Shown here in pieces: positions 28,809-38,391 of a DNA stretch of 64,000 nt. This DNA comes from Rahnella aceris. GTDB taxonomy: Bacteria > Pseudomonadota > Gammaproteobacteria > Enterobacterales > Enterobacteriaceae. The position numbers and the translations under genes were made by a program. The notes under the pieces were generated by a model. The model was given only the letters and a program-made list of their open reading frames with translations. It was not told where the DNA came from and ran no database searches. The stretch covers positions 62,001 through 126,000 of the forward strand of contig NZ_JAADJV010000007.1 in assembly GCF_011684115.1 (NCBI RefSeq), read 5' to 3'. Every line of letters begins with the position of its first letter. The first letter of the stretch is position 1.

Positions 28809-31159
28809 TTCGATTTATTGCGCAACAGCCTTAACGCATTGGCGGTCACCAGCGCCGTTGCGCCGGAATCCGCCAGCACCGCCAGCCACAATCCGGTCAA
28901 TCCCATCAACGTGGTGACCAGGAAAATCGCTTTCAGCCCCAGCGCAATCGTGATGTTCTGACGGATATTCGCCCGTGTAGCACGCGAAAGGCTGATCATC
29001 TGCGCCAGCCCGCTCAGGCGGTTATGCGTCAGTGCCGCATCCGCCGTTTCCAGCGCGACGTCCGTTCCGCTTCCCATCGCAATACCGATAGTCGCGGCTT
29101 TCATGGCGGGCGCATCGTTAATGCCGTCACCGACCATGGCTACCGGTTTCAGTGCATTCAGCGCGGTGACCGCTGAGACTTTATCCGCAGGCAGTAAGCC
29201 CGCACGGAAATCAATGCCGAGCCGGTCAGCGATGGTTTTCGCCGCCCGCGGATTGTCGCCGGTCAGCATGACCGCCGACACGCCGAGCGCTTTGAGTTTC
29301 TGCAATGCCTCGGCCGCGTCATCCCGCAGACGATCCTGCATGGCAATCAGCCCGATCGCGTTTTCTTCCTGCAACACCACCACCACGGTTTTTCCGCTGG
29401 ATTCCCAGTCAGTAATTTGCGCAAGGGTTTCAGTTGTCAGGCTGTTTTCAGCCACACTTTTCGGTGCCAGCACCTGAATTTTGCGGCCTGAAACGAGGCC
29501 TTCCACGCCGGAACCGGCCAGCGCGCGGCGATCCTGCGCCGTGAGCGGTAGCGGATTACTGGTTTTTGCACGGGCCAAAATCGCCTGCGCCAGCGGGTGA
29601 TGCGAACCTTCTTCCACCGCTGATGCCAGACTTAATACTTCGCCTTCGCTGGCGCCGTTCAGCAGTAAAACGTCGGTAACTTCAGGTTTGCCTTCGGTCA
29701 GCGTACCGGTTTTATCCAGGGCAACGGTTTGAATCAGCGCCAGCTGTTCCAGCGCTGCACCGCCTTTGATCAATGCACCCTGACGCGTGGCCGCTGCCAG
29801 CCCGGACGTAATCGCTGCTGGCGTCGAAATCACCAGCGCACAAGGACAGCCAATCAGCAGCAGCGTCAGCCCGCGGTAAATCCAGGTTTCCCACGATAGC
29901 CCCATCGCCAGTGGCGGCACGATAATCACCAGCAACGACATCAGCATAATGACCGGCGTGTAATAGCGGCTGAAAGTATCGAGGAAACGCTCGATCGGCG
30001 CACGGCGTTCATCGGCTTCTTCAATCAGTTGCAGGATGCGGTCAATGGCGCTGTTGCCCGGCGCGGAAGCCACTTCGAGGCGTGCCAGCCGGTCAACGCA
30101 CAGGCTGCCTGCAGGCACTTTTTCACCGGCCAGATGATCCACCGGAACTGATTCGCCGGTCAGCGCGCTTTCGTCGAAACTGGCGGCGCTTTGTAAAACA
30201 GCGTCGGCAGGCAGGCGTGCACCTGCCGCGATTTCAATGATATCGCCGGGACGCAAGCTGCTGACCGGCACGGTTTCAGATTTGCCATTCACAATGCGGA
30301 CAGCGGTATCCGGGATCAGCGCCATCAGCGCTTTTACGCCGCTGCGTGCCCGGCTGGAGGCAAAAGCCTCAAGGCGTTCGCCCACCATAAACAGCAACAG
30401 AACCATGGCGGCTTCGGCTGTCGCACCGATAAAGAGTGCGCCGATCGCGGCGATACTCATCAGCGTTTCGATGGCGAATGGCGAACCGGCGCGGGTCTGG
30501 CGAATCGCCTGACGCAGTACCGGCCAGAGCCCGACCAGTGTCGTGGCGATAAACGCGATGTTACCCATCTGCGGGTTGAAATGATCGAGCACCCAGCTCA
30601 GTAGCATCAGAACCGAAAGAGCGATCAGCGGCAGCGCTTCCTGCAAACGGGAAGGTTCGGCGGTGGGTTTTTCCTGCGGTTTGTCGAGCGATTGCAGGGT
30701 AAAACCTGCGGCGGTAACGGCATTTTGCACGTGTTGGGTGATATCAAAACCTGCATCAATCACCAGCTTTTCAGTAGCGAACAGCACTTTAGCGTGGCTG
30801 ATACCATCAATACCTGAAACGGCTTTTTCAATTTTTCGGGCACAGGCAGGGCAGTCCATACCTTGTACTTTCCAGCTGTATTGCTGACTGCCGGAAAGCG
30901 GTGAGGCGGGTTCGTCTTCGCCCGGCGAACCTTCGGCGTTGCCATCGTCCGATGTATGTGAGTGCTCACCTGTTTTTGGCGCACAGCAGCTGTCAGTGGT
31001 GGAGCAGGCGGAAACCGCCAGCGGGGGTTTTTCGCTACAGCAGCCAGCCGGATGTGTGCCGGGCTGCGCAATAGCGCCAATTTTGTTGATACGCAGTGCA
31101 GGGGTATGTTTGCCCTGACATCCGCAGCGACAGGTGTTGTTTTTTTGCAGTGGGATCAT
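28805..31159 (-). CDS. zntA: Zn(II)/Cd(II)/Pb(II)-exporting P1B-type ATPase
   Basis: 784 residues. A Cys/His-rich N-terminal tail (CRCGCQG at 10-16, CC pairs near 40 and 58) precedes the HMA metal-binding domain (GMDCPAC near residue 100). The membrane CPC motif (near 436), DKTGTLT phosphorylation site (near 481) and GDGIND hinge follow. It exports zinc, cadmium and lead from the cytoplasm. The tail is richer in Cys than I recall for E. coli ZntA (732 residues), which would account for the extra length. A MerR-type promoter with a 20-bp spacer lies just upstream. Confidence 0.96.
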   Translation of the reverse strand: MIPLQKNNTCRCGCQGKHTPALRINKIGAIAQPGTHPAGCCSEKPPLAVSACSTTDSCCAPKTGEHSHTSDDGNAEGSPGEDEPASPLSGSQQYSWKVQGMDCPACARKIEKAVSGIDGISHAKVLFATEKLVIDAGFDITQHVQNAVTAAGFTLQSLDKPQEKPTAEPSRLQEALPLIALSVLMLLSWVLDHFNPQMGNIAFIATTLVGLWPVLRQAIRQTRAGSPFAIETLMSIAAIGALFIGATAEAAMVLLLFMVGERLEAFASSRARSGVKALMALIPDTAVRIVNGKSETVPVSSLRPGDIIEIAAGARLPADAVLQSAASFDESALTGESVPVDHLAGEKVPAGSLCVDRLARLEVASAPGNSAIDRILQLIEEADERRAPIERFLDTFSRYYTPVIMLMSLLVIIVPPLAMGLSWETWIYRGLTLLLIGCPCALVISTPAAITSGLAAATRQGALIKGGAALEQLALIQTVALDKTGTLTEGKPEVTDVLLLNGASEGEVLSLASAVEEGSHHPLAQAILARAKTSNPLPLTAQDRRALAGSGVEGLVSGRKIQVLAPKSVAENSLTTETLAQITDWESSGKTVVVVLQEENAIGLIAMQDRLRDDAAEALQKLKALGVSAVMLTGDNPRAAKTIADRLGIDFRAGLLPADKVSAVTALNALKPVAMVGDGINDAPAMKAATIGIAMGSGTDVALETADAALTHNRLSGLAQMISLSRATRANIRQNITIALGLKAIFLVTTLMGLTGLWLAVLADSGATALVTANALRLLRNKSK

Positions 31160-31195
31160 AAAGCCTCCGGTTCGAAACCGAGTGGAATTACCCCC

Positions 31196-31227
31196 AGTGT
31201 AAACGTTGGAGTCGGCTCTAAGGTCAA
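31196..31227 (-). promoter_or_regulatory. ZntR-type zntA promoter
   Basis: Minus strand: -35 TTGACC (31227-31222), -10 TACACT (31201-31196), spacer exactly 20 bp holding the dyad TTAGAGCCGACTCCAA. MerR-family activators need such an over-long spacer, and the dyad resembles the E. coli ZntR operator. Zinc-dependent activation is inferred. Confidence 0.8.
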
Positions 31228-31271
31228 CAAGTATTTTATCAGCGGAACCAGAACGGTTCCGCTGTGGGATA

Positions 31272-31898
31272 TTACAGGTATAACGACCGGACTATCAGGA
31301 AGTGCCCGCCGAAATAACAGGCGGCAACCAGCGCGTCGGCGGCGCGGAAGGTGAAGCGGTATCGGCTGAGCAGCCAGAAAATATTCCCCAGCAGTAACAG
31401 CGCTGCGCCGCAGAACAGCGAAAACGCCATGTCGGTACTGCGGGCAAAATACTGTTCGCCAGCCAGCCAGACCATCAGCAGGGTCATGGCGATGTAAGTG
31501 GTCACTGGCCATCGCAGCTCCGCCAGCCGTGTCCAGATCACTGCGAGAAGTATCGCCCCGATGATCAGTAACGTCAGCGGCAGCGGCCAGAAGAAGGTGA
31601 TGGTCATCTGGCTGGCGAAACTCAGCGTATACAGCAGATGCGACAGGAAGAAGGCACCGATGGCGTACATGAAGCGTTCTTCAGGCAGCAGTAACAGGCT
31701 GTCTGCCACCAGTGTCGCCGCCAGACCCAGTAAGATCAGATAGCTGTAAACGTTGAGTGTCGGCGCCTGCCAGGCCAGCAACAGCAGCAATAGTAAGGTG
31801 ACGGGTTTAAAGACCCAGCGCTGCCAGCGCGGGCCACGATAGCTGGCGTCAACGAACAACCAGCCAGAGAAAAATACAGCGAGGAATGGCCAACTCAT
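31272..31898 (-). CDS. yhhN: YhhN/TMEM86-family membrane protein
   Basis: 208 residues with about seven or eight hydrophobic segments and almost no soluble part. The family includes eukaryotic lysoplasmalogenase TMEM86B; the activity of bacterial members is not firmly known to me. Position beside zntA is conserved with E. coli. The E. coli neighbour yhhM is absent between this gene and yhhL. Confidence 0.88.
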   Translation of the reverse strand: MSWPFLAVFFSGWLFVDASYRGPRWQRWVFKPVTLLLLLLLAWQAPTLNVYSYLILLGLAATLVADSLLLLPEERFMYAIGAFFLSHLLYTLSFASQMTITFFWPLPLTLLIIGAILLAVIWTRLAELRWPVTTYIAMTLLMVWLAGEQYFARSTDMAFSLFCGAALLLLGNIFWLLSRYRFTFRAADALVAACYFGGHFLIVRSLYL

Positions 31899-32074
31899 TG
31901 TTTATCCTTTTATATTTCAGAACAGAACATAAAACCGATGTCAGGGTCTGCTTGCGGGAAAACACATCCTGTTTTCCTGAACTTGCTTTCAGTGTAGGAG
32001 AGAGAGCATGGCGGCGACAATCAGAAATCCCCGTAACGGCGGGTCTGATGAATGTTGGTTTAGGATAGGGGGAA

Positions 32075-32099
32075 TTTACGGCGCAGGGCGCGCCGTAAA
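32075..32099 (-). terminator. Hairpin after yhhL
   Basis: Perfect 10-bp stem TTTACGGCGC with a 5-nt loop, 9 bp beyond the yhhL stop. On the minus strand it is followed by TTCCCCC, so it is a strong hairpin with a poor T-run. It could end the rsmD-yhhL transcript or block 3' decay. Confidence 0.5.
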
Positions 32100-32107
32100 A
32101 GCGGGGA

Positions 32108-32386
32108 TTACTTTTTGGCTGGCAACGGAGGCTGTTTTTTCTGCCACGCCATCAGTTCGAAGACGCCGAACAGGAAGATGCGGGTTTGCAGCCACGGCCC
32201 GATGGTGTCCTTTTCCTTGCCCTGCGTGGCTTTAAGCAGCATCACCTGCAGGCCATGCATAAAGAACATGAAGACAATTGCCACGTCTAAAAAGTATTTG
32301 ATCGGCTTCGGGAACGGGTGGATCAGGTTAAACGCCAGAAACGCCCAAATACATAACATCAACAACCGACCAATATTGATCAACAT
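32108..32386 (-). CDS. yhhL: DUF1145-family membrane protein YhhL
   Basis: 92 residues with three hydrophobic segments (about 5-22, 30-52 and a weaker one near 70), ending in a basic tail. Size, topology and position 1 bp after rsmD match E. coli YhhL. Function unknown. The close spacing means it is co-translated with rsmD. Confidence 0.82.
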   Translation of the reverse strand: MLINIGRLLMLCIWAFLAFNLIHPFPKPIKYFLDVAIVFMFFMHGLQVMLLKATQGKEKDTIGPWLQTRIFLFGVFELMAWQKKQPPLPAKK

Positions 32387-32387
32387 C

Positions 32388-32999
32388 TTACTGCTCCTGT
32401 TCTGGTGAGCCGGTTTCAGGCGTCACATCGCGATGATAAAGACGATAAGCAACTTGTCCGGCGACTTTCTCACGGTGTAAGCGCCAGCGGGCAGGCACAT
32501 CCAGCGTGTCATGTTCGGCTTCTGTTTCGACATAAATCCAGGCTTCATCGGCCAGCCACTGGTTTTGCTCCAGCAGGTTCAGGGTGTCTTGCAGAATGCC
32601 TTTGCGGAAAGGCGGATCGAGGAAAACCACATCAAAGGCGCTTCCGGCTTTTGCCAGCCAGTTCAGGGCATTGACGTTAAATACTTTCGCATCACTGGCG
32701 TTTAGCAGCGCCAGGTTTTTCTCTAACTGTTGCGCAACCGGGCGCTCAAACTCCAGCAATGTCGCGCTGGCCGCATAACGTGACAAGGCTTCCAGACCGA
32801 GTGCGCCGCTGCCTGCAAAACAGTCCAGACAATGTGCGCCCTGTAAAACTGGCGCAAGCCAGTTAAACAGCGTTTCGCGCACGCGATCGGTAGTCGGGCG
32901 CAGCCCCGGGCTGTGAGGGACCGGAAGTTTGCGTCCGCGCCATTGTCCGCCAATAATTCGGATCTGGCCTGCGGCGGGCGTGTTGGGTTTCTTTGCCAT
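32388..32999 (-). CDS. rsmD: 16S rRNA (guanine-966-N2)-methyltransferase RsmD
   Basis: 203-residue SAM-dependent methyltransferase. IRIIGGQWRGR near the N-terminus, the SAM loop CLDCFAGSGALGLEALSR (about 58-75) and the catalytic DPPF motif (about 129-132) identify it. It methylates G966 of 16S rRNA during 30S assembly. It is divergent from ftsY across a 226-bp gap, exactly as in E. coli. Confidence 0.96.
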   Translation of the reverse strand: MAKKPNTPAAGQIRIIGGQWRGRKLPVPHSPGLRPTTDRVRETLFNWLAPVLQGAHCLDCFAGSGALGLEALSRYAASATLLEFERPVAQQLEKNLALLNASDAKVFNVNALNWLAKAGSAFDVVFLDPPFRKGILQDTLNLLEQNQWLADEAWIYVETEAEHDTLDVPARWRLHREKVAGQVAYRLYHRDVTPETGSPEQEQ

Positions 33000-33225
33000 A
33001 GTTCGCTTGTGTCATCCAAAGCCGTCGGGCTTCGTTGCCTATCGTTTGGAGGGCTATTCTACCGGTGTGCGGGCAATGGGCAAATGTTTAACATTGTCGA
33101 TTGAAAAACCAGCGGAATTCAATACGCGGGCGTGTTGCCCGCAGGGGAAAGTGATAGACTGCCTGACCATAACCCTATTAATAATCCGTTCGCCAGTCAT
33201 TAACGGCGAGGAGTGAAGTTGTAAA

Positions 33226-34707
33226 ATGGCAAAAGATAAAAAACGCGGTTTCTTCTCCTGGTTCGGTCGTGGCCGTCAGGAAGAAGAGCAGCAGAAGGAA
33301 GAAACACGCGAAGAACAGCCGGTTGTCGAAGAACAACTGACGGAAGAACCGGCAGTCCCGGTAGCTCGCGAGGCTGTTACAGAACCTGAAGTTGAAGCAG
33401 AAACTGAAACTGAACCGGCCGCACACGTTCAACCTGAGCCTGAAATTGAACCCGAGCCATTTGTTGAGCCGGAACCGGAAATTGTACCCGAACCGCTGAC
33501 AGAGCCTGAGCTGGAAGACAAACCTGAACCGGTTCGCGAGCAGGCCGCCGCTGAACTGGCAGAAGAAATTGTTCACATCACTGAGCAGGTTGCCGCGCAG
33601 CCTGCCGTTGTTGAAGATATCGCTGAAGACGAATTTGTTGAATCGGCAGAAGAAATTGCCGAAGATCTGCGTCAGGACGCCATTGATTCGATTGATGATT
33701 CTGTCGCTGTGGAAGAACCCTTACCTGTGGCGCTGGATCCGATTGTGGTGCTGCCCGCCGGTGAAACCGAGCAGGAACGCCCGACCAAAGAAGGGTTCTT
33801 CGCCCGTCTGAAACGCAGCCTGGTCAAAACCAAGCAGAATCTCGGCTCCGGTTTCGTTGGTCTGTTCCGTGGTAAGAAAATCGACGACGATCTGTTTGAG
33901 GAGCTGGAAGAACAGCTGCTGATCGCCGACGTTGGCGTCGAAACCACCCGAAAAATCATTACTTCACTGACTGAACATGCCTCGCGTAAGCAACTGAAAG
34001 ACGCAGATGCGCTGTACGGCAAGCTGAAGGAAGAAATGTCCGAAATACTGGCGAAAGTTGACGAGCCACTGGATGTCAGCGGGAAAACCCCGTATGTCAT
34101 TCTGATGGTTGGCGTAAACGGCGTCGGTAAAACCACCACCATCGGTAAAATGGCGCGCCAGTTTGAAGCACAGGGTAAATCTGTGATGCTGGCAGCAGGC
34201 GACACCTTCCGTGCCGCAGCCGTTGAACAGTTGCAAGTCTGGGGTCAGCGTAACAAGATCCCGGTGATTGCGCAGCACACCGGTGCCGATTCCGCGTCGG
34301 TTATCTTCGATGCCATTCAGGCGGCGAAAGCCCGCAATATCGACGTGCTGATTGCTGATACCGCCGGGCGTTTGCAAAACAAAACGCACCTGATGGAAGA
34401 GCTGAAGAAAATCGTCCGTGTGATGAAGAAGCTCGACGAAGACGCACCGCATGAAGTGATGCTGACGCTCGACGCCAGTACCGGCCAGAACGCAGTGAGT
34501 CAGGCCAAATTATTCAACGAAGCCGTCGGGCTGACCGGGATAACGCTGACTAAACTGGATGGCACTGCGAAAGGCGGCGTGATCTTTGCCATCGCCGATC
34601 AGTTCAGCATTCCGATCCGTTACATTGGTGTCGGTGAAGGTATCGAAGATTTAAGGCCGTTTAAGGCAGACGATTTTATTGAGGCACTTTTTGCCCGAGA
34701 GGATTAA
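33226..34707 (+). CDS. ftsY: Signal recognition particle receptor FtsY
   Basis: 493-residue GTPase that docks SRP-ribosome complexes at the membrane. The N-terminal membrane-binding start KKRGFFSWFGRG is followed by an acidic A domain of about 190 residues with tandem Glu-Pro repeats. The NG domain has G1 GVNGVGKTT (about 295-303), GDTFRAAA, the G3 motif DTAGR, and G4 TKLDG. It heads the ftsY-ftsE-ftsX operon; the gap to ftsE is 5 bp. ATG at 33226 has a nearby GGAG. Confidence 0.97.
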   Translation: MAKDKKRGFFSWFGRGRQEEEQQKEETREEQPVVEEQLTEEPAVPVAREAVTEPEVEAETETEPAAHVQPEPEIEPEPFVEPEPEIVPEPLTEPELEDKPEPVREQAAAELAEEIVHITEQVAAQPAVVEDIAEDEFVESAEEIAEDLRQDAIDSIDDSVAVEEPLPVALDPIVVLPAGETEQERPTKEGFFARLKRSLVKTKQNLGSGFVGLFRGKKIDDDLFEELEEQLLIADVGVETTRKIITSLTEHASRKQLKDADALYGKLKEEMSEILAKVDEPLDVSGKTPYVILMVGVNGVGKTTTIGKMARQFEAQGKSVMLAAGDTFRAAAVEQLQVWGQRNKIPVIAQHTGADSASVIFDAIQAAKARNIDVLIADTAGRLQNKTHLMEELKKIVRVMKKLDEDAPHEVMLTLDASTGQNAVSQAKLFNEAVGLTGITLTKLDGTAKGGVIFAIADQFSIPIRYIGVGEGIEDLRPFKADDFIEALFARED

Positions 34708-34712
34708 TACGG

Positions 34713-35375
34713 ATGATTCGCTTTGAACAGGTCAGTAAAGCTTATCTGGGCGGACGACAGGCGCTTCAGGGCGTCAATTTTCATATCCAGCAAGCAGAAA
34801 TGGCATTTCTGACCGGACACTCTGGCGCGGGTAAAAGTACCCTGCTGAAGCTGATTTGCGGCATAGAGCGTCCGAGTGCCGGACACATTTTGTTTGGCGG
34901 TCATGATATCAGCCGCCTGAAATCCAGCGAAGTGCCGTTCCTGCGTCGTCAGATCGGCATGATCTTTCAGGATCACCACCTGCTGATGGATCGTACCGTG
35001 TATGACAACGTGGCGATGCCGCTGATCATTTCCGGTGCAAGCAGTGAAGATATCCGCCGCCGCGTGTCGGCTGCGCTGGATAAAGTCGGATTACTGGATA
35101 AAGCGAAGAACTTGCCAATCCAGCTTTCCGGCGGTGAACAACAGCGTGTGGGCATTGCCCGTGCGGTGGTGAACAAGCCCGCAGTGCTGCTGGCGGATGA
35201 ACCGACCGGTAACCTCGATGGCGAATTGTCGGAAGGCATTTTGCGTCTGTTCGAAGAATTTAACCGCGTCGGCGTTACCGTGCTGATGGCGACGCATGAT
35301 GTGGGTCTGATTGCCCGTCGTAATTACCGCACGCTGACGCTGAGTCAGGGGCGTATGTCGGGAGGGGTGTACTAA
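34713..35375 (+). CDS. ftsE: Cell-division ATPase FtsE
   Basis: 220-residue ABC ATPase. Walker A GHSGAGKS (35-42), signature LSGGEQQR (about 139) and Walker B LLADEP are intact. With FtsX it activates periplasmic murein hydrolysis through EnvC during septation. Its stop overlaps the ftsX start by one base (TAATG). Confidence 0.97.
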   Translation: MIRFEQVSKAYLGGRQALQGVNFHIQQAEMAFLTGHSGAGKSTLLKLICGIERPSAGHILFGGHDISRLKSSEVPFLRRQIGMIFQDHHLLMDRTVYDNVAMPLIISGASSEDIRRRVSAALDKVGLLDKAKNLPIQLSGGEQQRVGIARAVVNKPAVLLADEPTGNLDGELSEGILRLFEEFNRVGVTVLMATHDVGLIARRNYRTLTLSQGRMSGGVY

Positions 35376-36355
35376 TGGCGAACAGTCCGAATCCGGCTAA
35401 AACCGCAAAAAGCGCCCGTGCCGCAAAAAGCAAAGCGTTGCAGGGCGGCTGGCGTGAACAGTGGCGCTATGCCTGGATGAACGCGCTGGCTGACATGCTG
35501 CGTCAGCCGCTGGCGACGCTGCTGACGGTGATGGTGATCGCCATTTCCCTGACGCTGCCGAGCGTGTGTTATCTGGTGTGGAAAAACGTCAGTACGGCGG
35601 CGGAGCAGTGGTATCCGACGCCACAACTGACCGTTTATCTCGATAAAGCGCTGGATGATGACGCCGCAGAAAACGTGGTCAAAACCCTGAAAACCGAAGC
35701 GGGCGTGGATAAAGTTAATTATCTGTCCCGTGAAGAGGCGATGGGTGAATTCCGCAACTGGTCAGGCTTTGGCGGCGCAATGGATATGCTGGAGCAAAAC
35801 CCGTTGCCAGCGGTGGCGATCATCACGCCTAAAATGAATTTCCAGGACTCTGCGACACTCAGCACCTTGCGCGACCGCGTGGCGGCTGTGCATGGCGTGG
35901 ATGAAGTGCGGATGGACGACAGTTGGTTTGCCCGTCTTGCGGCGCTGACCGGTCTGGTCGGGCAGATTGCGGCGATGATCGGCATTCTGATGGTGATCGC
36001 CGTCTTCCTCGTTATTGGTAACAGTGTGCGACTGAGCATCTTCAGCCGCCGCGATACCATTAACGTGATGAAGCTGATTGGCGCGACCGATGGCTTTATT
36101 TTGCGGCCGTTCCTCAACGGTGGCGCGATGCTCGGTTTCACCGGTGCATTGTTATCACTCATCCTCTCGGAAGTGCTGGTGTTGCGGCTTGAGAGCGTGG
36201 TGACGCAGGTTGCGCAGGTCTTCGGCACCACCTTTGACCTGCATGGTCTGGGCTGGGACGAAAGCCTGTTACTGCTGATCGTTTCCGCGATGATTGGCTG
36301 GATTGCCGCCTGGCTGGCGACGGTTCAACATTTACGGCGATTTACACCACAGTAG
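35375..36355 (+). CDS. ftsX: Cell-division permease-like protein FtsX
   Basis: 326 residues. A Lys/Ala-rich cytoplasmic N-terminus precedes four membrane segments (about 48-70, 197-220, 247-270, 290-315) and a large periplasmic loop (about 72-195) that binds EnvC. It is the membrane partner of FtsE and last gene of the operon. A GC-rich inverted repeat (36374-36408) lies after it, without a T-run. Confidence 0.96.
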   Translation: MANSPNPAKTAKSARAAKSKALQGGWREQWRYAWMNALADMLRQPLATLLTVMVIAISLTLPSVCYLVWKNVSTAAEQWYPTPQLTVYLDKALDDDAAENVVKTLKTEAGVDKVNYLSREEAMGEFRNWSGFGGAMDMLEQNPLPAVAIITPKMNFQDSATLSTLRDRVAAVHGVDEVRMDDSWFARLAALTGLVGQIAAMIGILMVIAVFLVIGNSVRLSIFSRRDTINVMKLIGATDGFILRPFLNGGAMLGFTGALLSLILSEVLVLRLESVVTQVAQVFGTTFDLHGLGWDESLLLLIVSAMIGWIAAWLATVQHLRRFTPQ

Positions 36356-36523
36356 TGATAATTTGCTATAATGTCCCCCTGCGGCTCAGTAATTGTGTCT
36401 CAGGGGGAAGCTGTTTCAGGTCAGCCCGCCACATCATTTTCCTGCTTTCCCCGTAATGGCACAAATTCACTATCCAATAGTCAGTCTGTCACTTACAGTC
36501 TTCAGACTGTTGAATCTTTCCGT

Positions 36524-36550
36524 GAACTTTATGTAAAATTCGTGGTCGTA
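36524..36550 (+). promoter_or_regulatory. Sigma-E-type promoter of rpoH
   Basis: GAACTT, 16 bp, then TCGTA, with the spacer TATGTAAAATTCGTGG close to the E. coli rpoH P3 spacer. It lies in the 317-bp ftsX-rpoH gap. This would let envelope stress raise sigma-32. The gap also holds a TCAGTCTG/CAGACTG repeat at 36482-36509 and sigma-70-like AT-rich stretches I could not resolve. Confidence 0.75.
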
Positions 36551-36672
36551 GAGCAGCGAATATGAAGGGCTCGGCGTTGCTTTGTTGTCGCCTTTAAGGC
36601 CAGCAATGTCGCGGTATCATCCCGCAGCAACGTGGTATAAAACCTGCATTACGTCATACATGAGAGGCTTTA

Positions 36673-37530
36673 ATGACCAAAGAAATGCGCACTTTAGCAT
36701 TAGTACCCCAAGGTAGCCTGGAAGCCTATGTTCGGGCGGCCAATGCCTATCCTATGCTCACCGCAGAGGAAGAACGGGCGCTGGCTGAACGGCTGCATTA
36801 CAACGGTGATCTGGAAGCAGCGAAAGAGCTGATCCTGTCTCACCTGCGCTTTGTTGCTCACATTGCCCGCAACTATTCAGGCTACGGTTTGCCTCAGGCA
36901 GACCTTATCCAGGAAGGGAATATCGGCCTGATGAAAGCGGTTCGCCGTTTTAATCCGGAAGTCGGTGTCCGTCTGGTATCCTTTGCCGTGCATTGGATCA
37001 AAGCGGAAATTCACGAATATGTGCTGCGTAACTGGCGCATCGTGAAAGTCGCTACCACCAAAGCGCAGCGTAAGCTGTTCTTCAACCTGCGTAAGAACAA
37101 ACAGCGTCTGGGCTGGTTCAGCCACGACGAAGTCGAGCACGTCGCCCGCGAACTGGGTGTGACGAGCAAAGATGTGCTGGAAATGGAATCACGCATGGCC
37201 GCACAGGACATGACGTTTGATCCGACGCCGGATGATGAACCACGCGACGGCGCAGCGATGGCACCGATGCTGTATCTGCAAGACAAGAGTTCTGACTTTG
37301 CAGAAACTATCGAAGAAGATAACTGGGATCAGGACGCCACCGACAAACTTTCCTCTGCAATGGAAGGTCTGGACGAACGCAGTCAGGATATCATTCGTGC
37401 CCGCTGGTTAGACGACGAAAACAAATCGACCCTGCAGGAGCTTGCCGATAAATACGGTGTGTCTGCAGAACGTGTTCGTCAGCTGGAAAAGAACGCGATG
37501 AAAAAACTGCGTATGGCGATCGAAGCCTGA
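36673..37530 (+). CDS. rpoH: Heat-shock sigma factor RpoH (sigma-32)
   Basis: 285 residues. Region 2 core-binding sequence [17 protein letters not shown] (about 76-92), the RpoH box [10 protein letters not shown] (about 136-145), and the region 4.2 helix-turn-helix [19 protein letters not shown] near the C-terminus are all present. It directs transcription of chaperone and protease genes. The leader and first codons of E. coli rpoH form an RNA thermometer; a similar role here is likely but not testable by eye. Confidence 0.98.
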   Translation: MTKEMRTLALVPQGSLEAYVRAANAYPMLTAEEERALAERLHYNGDLEAAKELILSHLRFVAHIARNYSGYGLPQADLIQEGNIGLMKAVRRFNPEVGVRLVSFAVHWIKAEIHEYVLRNWRIVKVATTKAQRKLFFNLRKNKQRLGWFSHDEVEHVARELGVTSKDVLEMESRMAAQDMTFDPTPDDEPRDGAAMAPMLYLQDKSSDFAETIEEDNWDQDATDKLSSAMEGLDERSQDIIRARWLDDENKSTLQELADKYGVSAERVRQLEKNAMKKLRMAIEA

Positions 37531-37548
37531 TCCCCGCAACGCAAAACG

Positions 37549-37577
37549 AAAAAGCGACCTTCGGGTCGCTTTTTTTA
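37549..37577. terminator. rpoH/panM bidirectional terminator
   Basis: AGCGACC-ttcg-GGTCGCT stem with a UUCG tetraloop, flanked by A5 on the left and T7 on the right. It serves the convergent rpoH and panM transcripts. Confidence 0.93.
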
Positions 37578-37607
37578 TGACTGAAAATCCGCGCGGGCAG
37601 GCTGTGC

Positions 37608-37988
37608 TCAGGATTTTTTCCAGACATTGCCTTCACGTACAAAACCGCAGGCCAGCATAAATGCATCCAGCACGGGTTCCGGATCCGCTTTCATCGTCCA
37701 GCTTTCCACCTGCGGCAGTTGCGCCTGCACATCTTCCATCAGATACAATCCGACACCGCGACGGCGCGTGACTTCGCGCACCAGCAAATCACTCAGTTCA
37801 GCCTGATTACCGTCGAGCCTGATTTTCACTGCGCCCAGAATGCGTTCATTAAACACCGCAGCGAACAGCGCGCGGTTATTTTGCAGGCTGGCTTGCCAGT
37901 CACTTTCAGTTTGCTCCGGCCAGATTTTTGCCAGGTCGATCAGGTCCTGCACGCTGAGCGACGTCAGTTTTTGGATAGTTAATTTCAT
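37608..37988 (-). CDS. panM: PanM (PanZ) GNAT-family PanD maturation factor
   Basis: 126 residues from the ATG at 37988 (MKLTIQK), which matches the E. coli N-terminus; an ATG three codons upstream is also in frame. The acetyl-CoA-binding motif VTRRRGVGLYL (about 68-78) is clear. PanM promotes self-cleavage of aspartate decarboxylase PanD and acetyl-CoA feedback in pantothenate synthesis. It sits between rpoH and the liv operon, as in E. coli. Confidence 0.9.
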   Translation of the reverse strand: MKLTIQKLTSLSVQDLIDLAKIWPEQTESDWQASLQNNRALFAAVFNERILGAVKIRLDGNQAELSDLLVREVTRRRGVGLYLMEDVQAQLPQVESWTMKADPEPVLDAFMLACGFVREGNVWKKS

Positions 37989-38391
37989 GATGCGCAAGGT
38001 CAGAAAAAGGGAGCGTCAGTGTAGCGGAATCCACTAGAAATCGGGCGTAACTTTTTTTGTACAGTAACAGGTCGAAAAGTTTTTTAGTGATCTCTGCATA
38101 AGCGATAAATGTTGGCTTTAATCAATAAAGCCAGTGTTAACGACTGATTGTTTAAATCTACACCGCCTTTTCAGCCAAATAAAATTCTGTTTACACCTCA
38201 TATTTCTGATTGTGCTATTTGATTTGCAGAAGAAAATTCCTGTTTAATGATATGAATTATAAAGTCTTATTCGAAAATAAGACGAAATAAGCCGGTAACT
38301 CGTTATTACTTATACTAAATTTCCTAAGTGATGATGTTTTGAACAGGCAACAAAGAGCAAACCACAACACACACATGAACGGGGTAATCGG
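37989..38391. promoter_or_regulatory. Leader region of the liv operon
   Basis: 403 bp without a plausible gene, strongly AT-rich from 38040 on. It holds an inverted repeat GGCTTTA-N5-TAAAGCC at 38114-38132. The E. coli liv promoters are controlled by Lrp and leucine, and AT-rich leaders of this kind suit Lrp, but I see no certain site. Confidence 0.4.

Noticed and set aside
33178..33576. Antisense open frame rich in Phe and Arg opposite the ftsY acidic domain.
   Set aside because: It is the complement of Glu/Pro codon repeats, with no start context.
36374..36408. TCCCCCTG/CAGGGGGA inverted repeat after ftsX as a terminator.
   Set aside because: 19-nt loop and no T-run; possibly a structured leader element, but not supported as a terminator.
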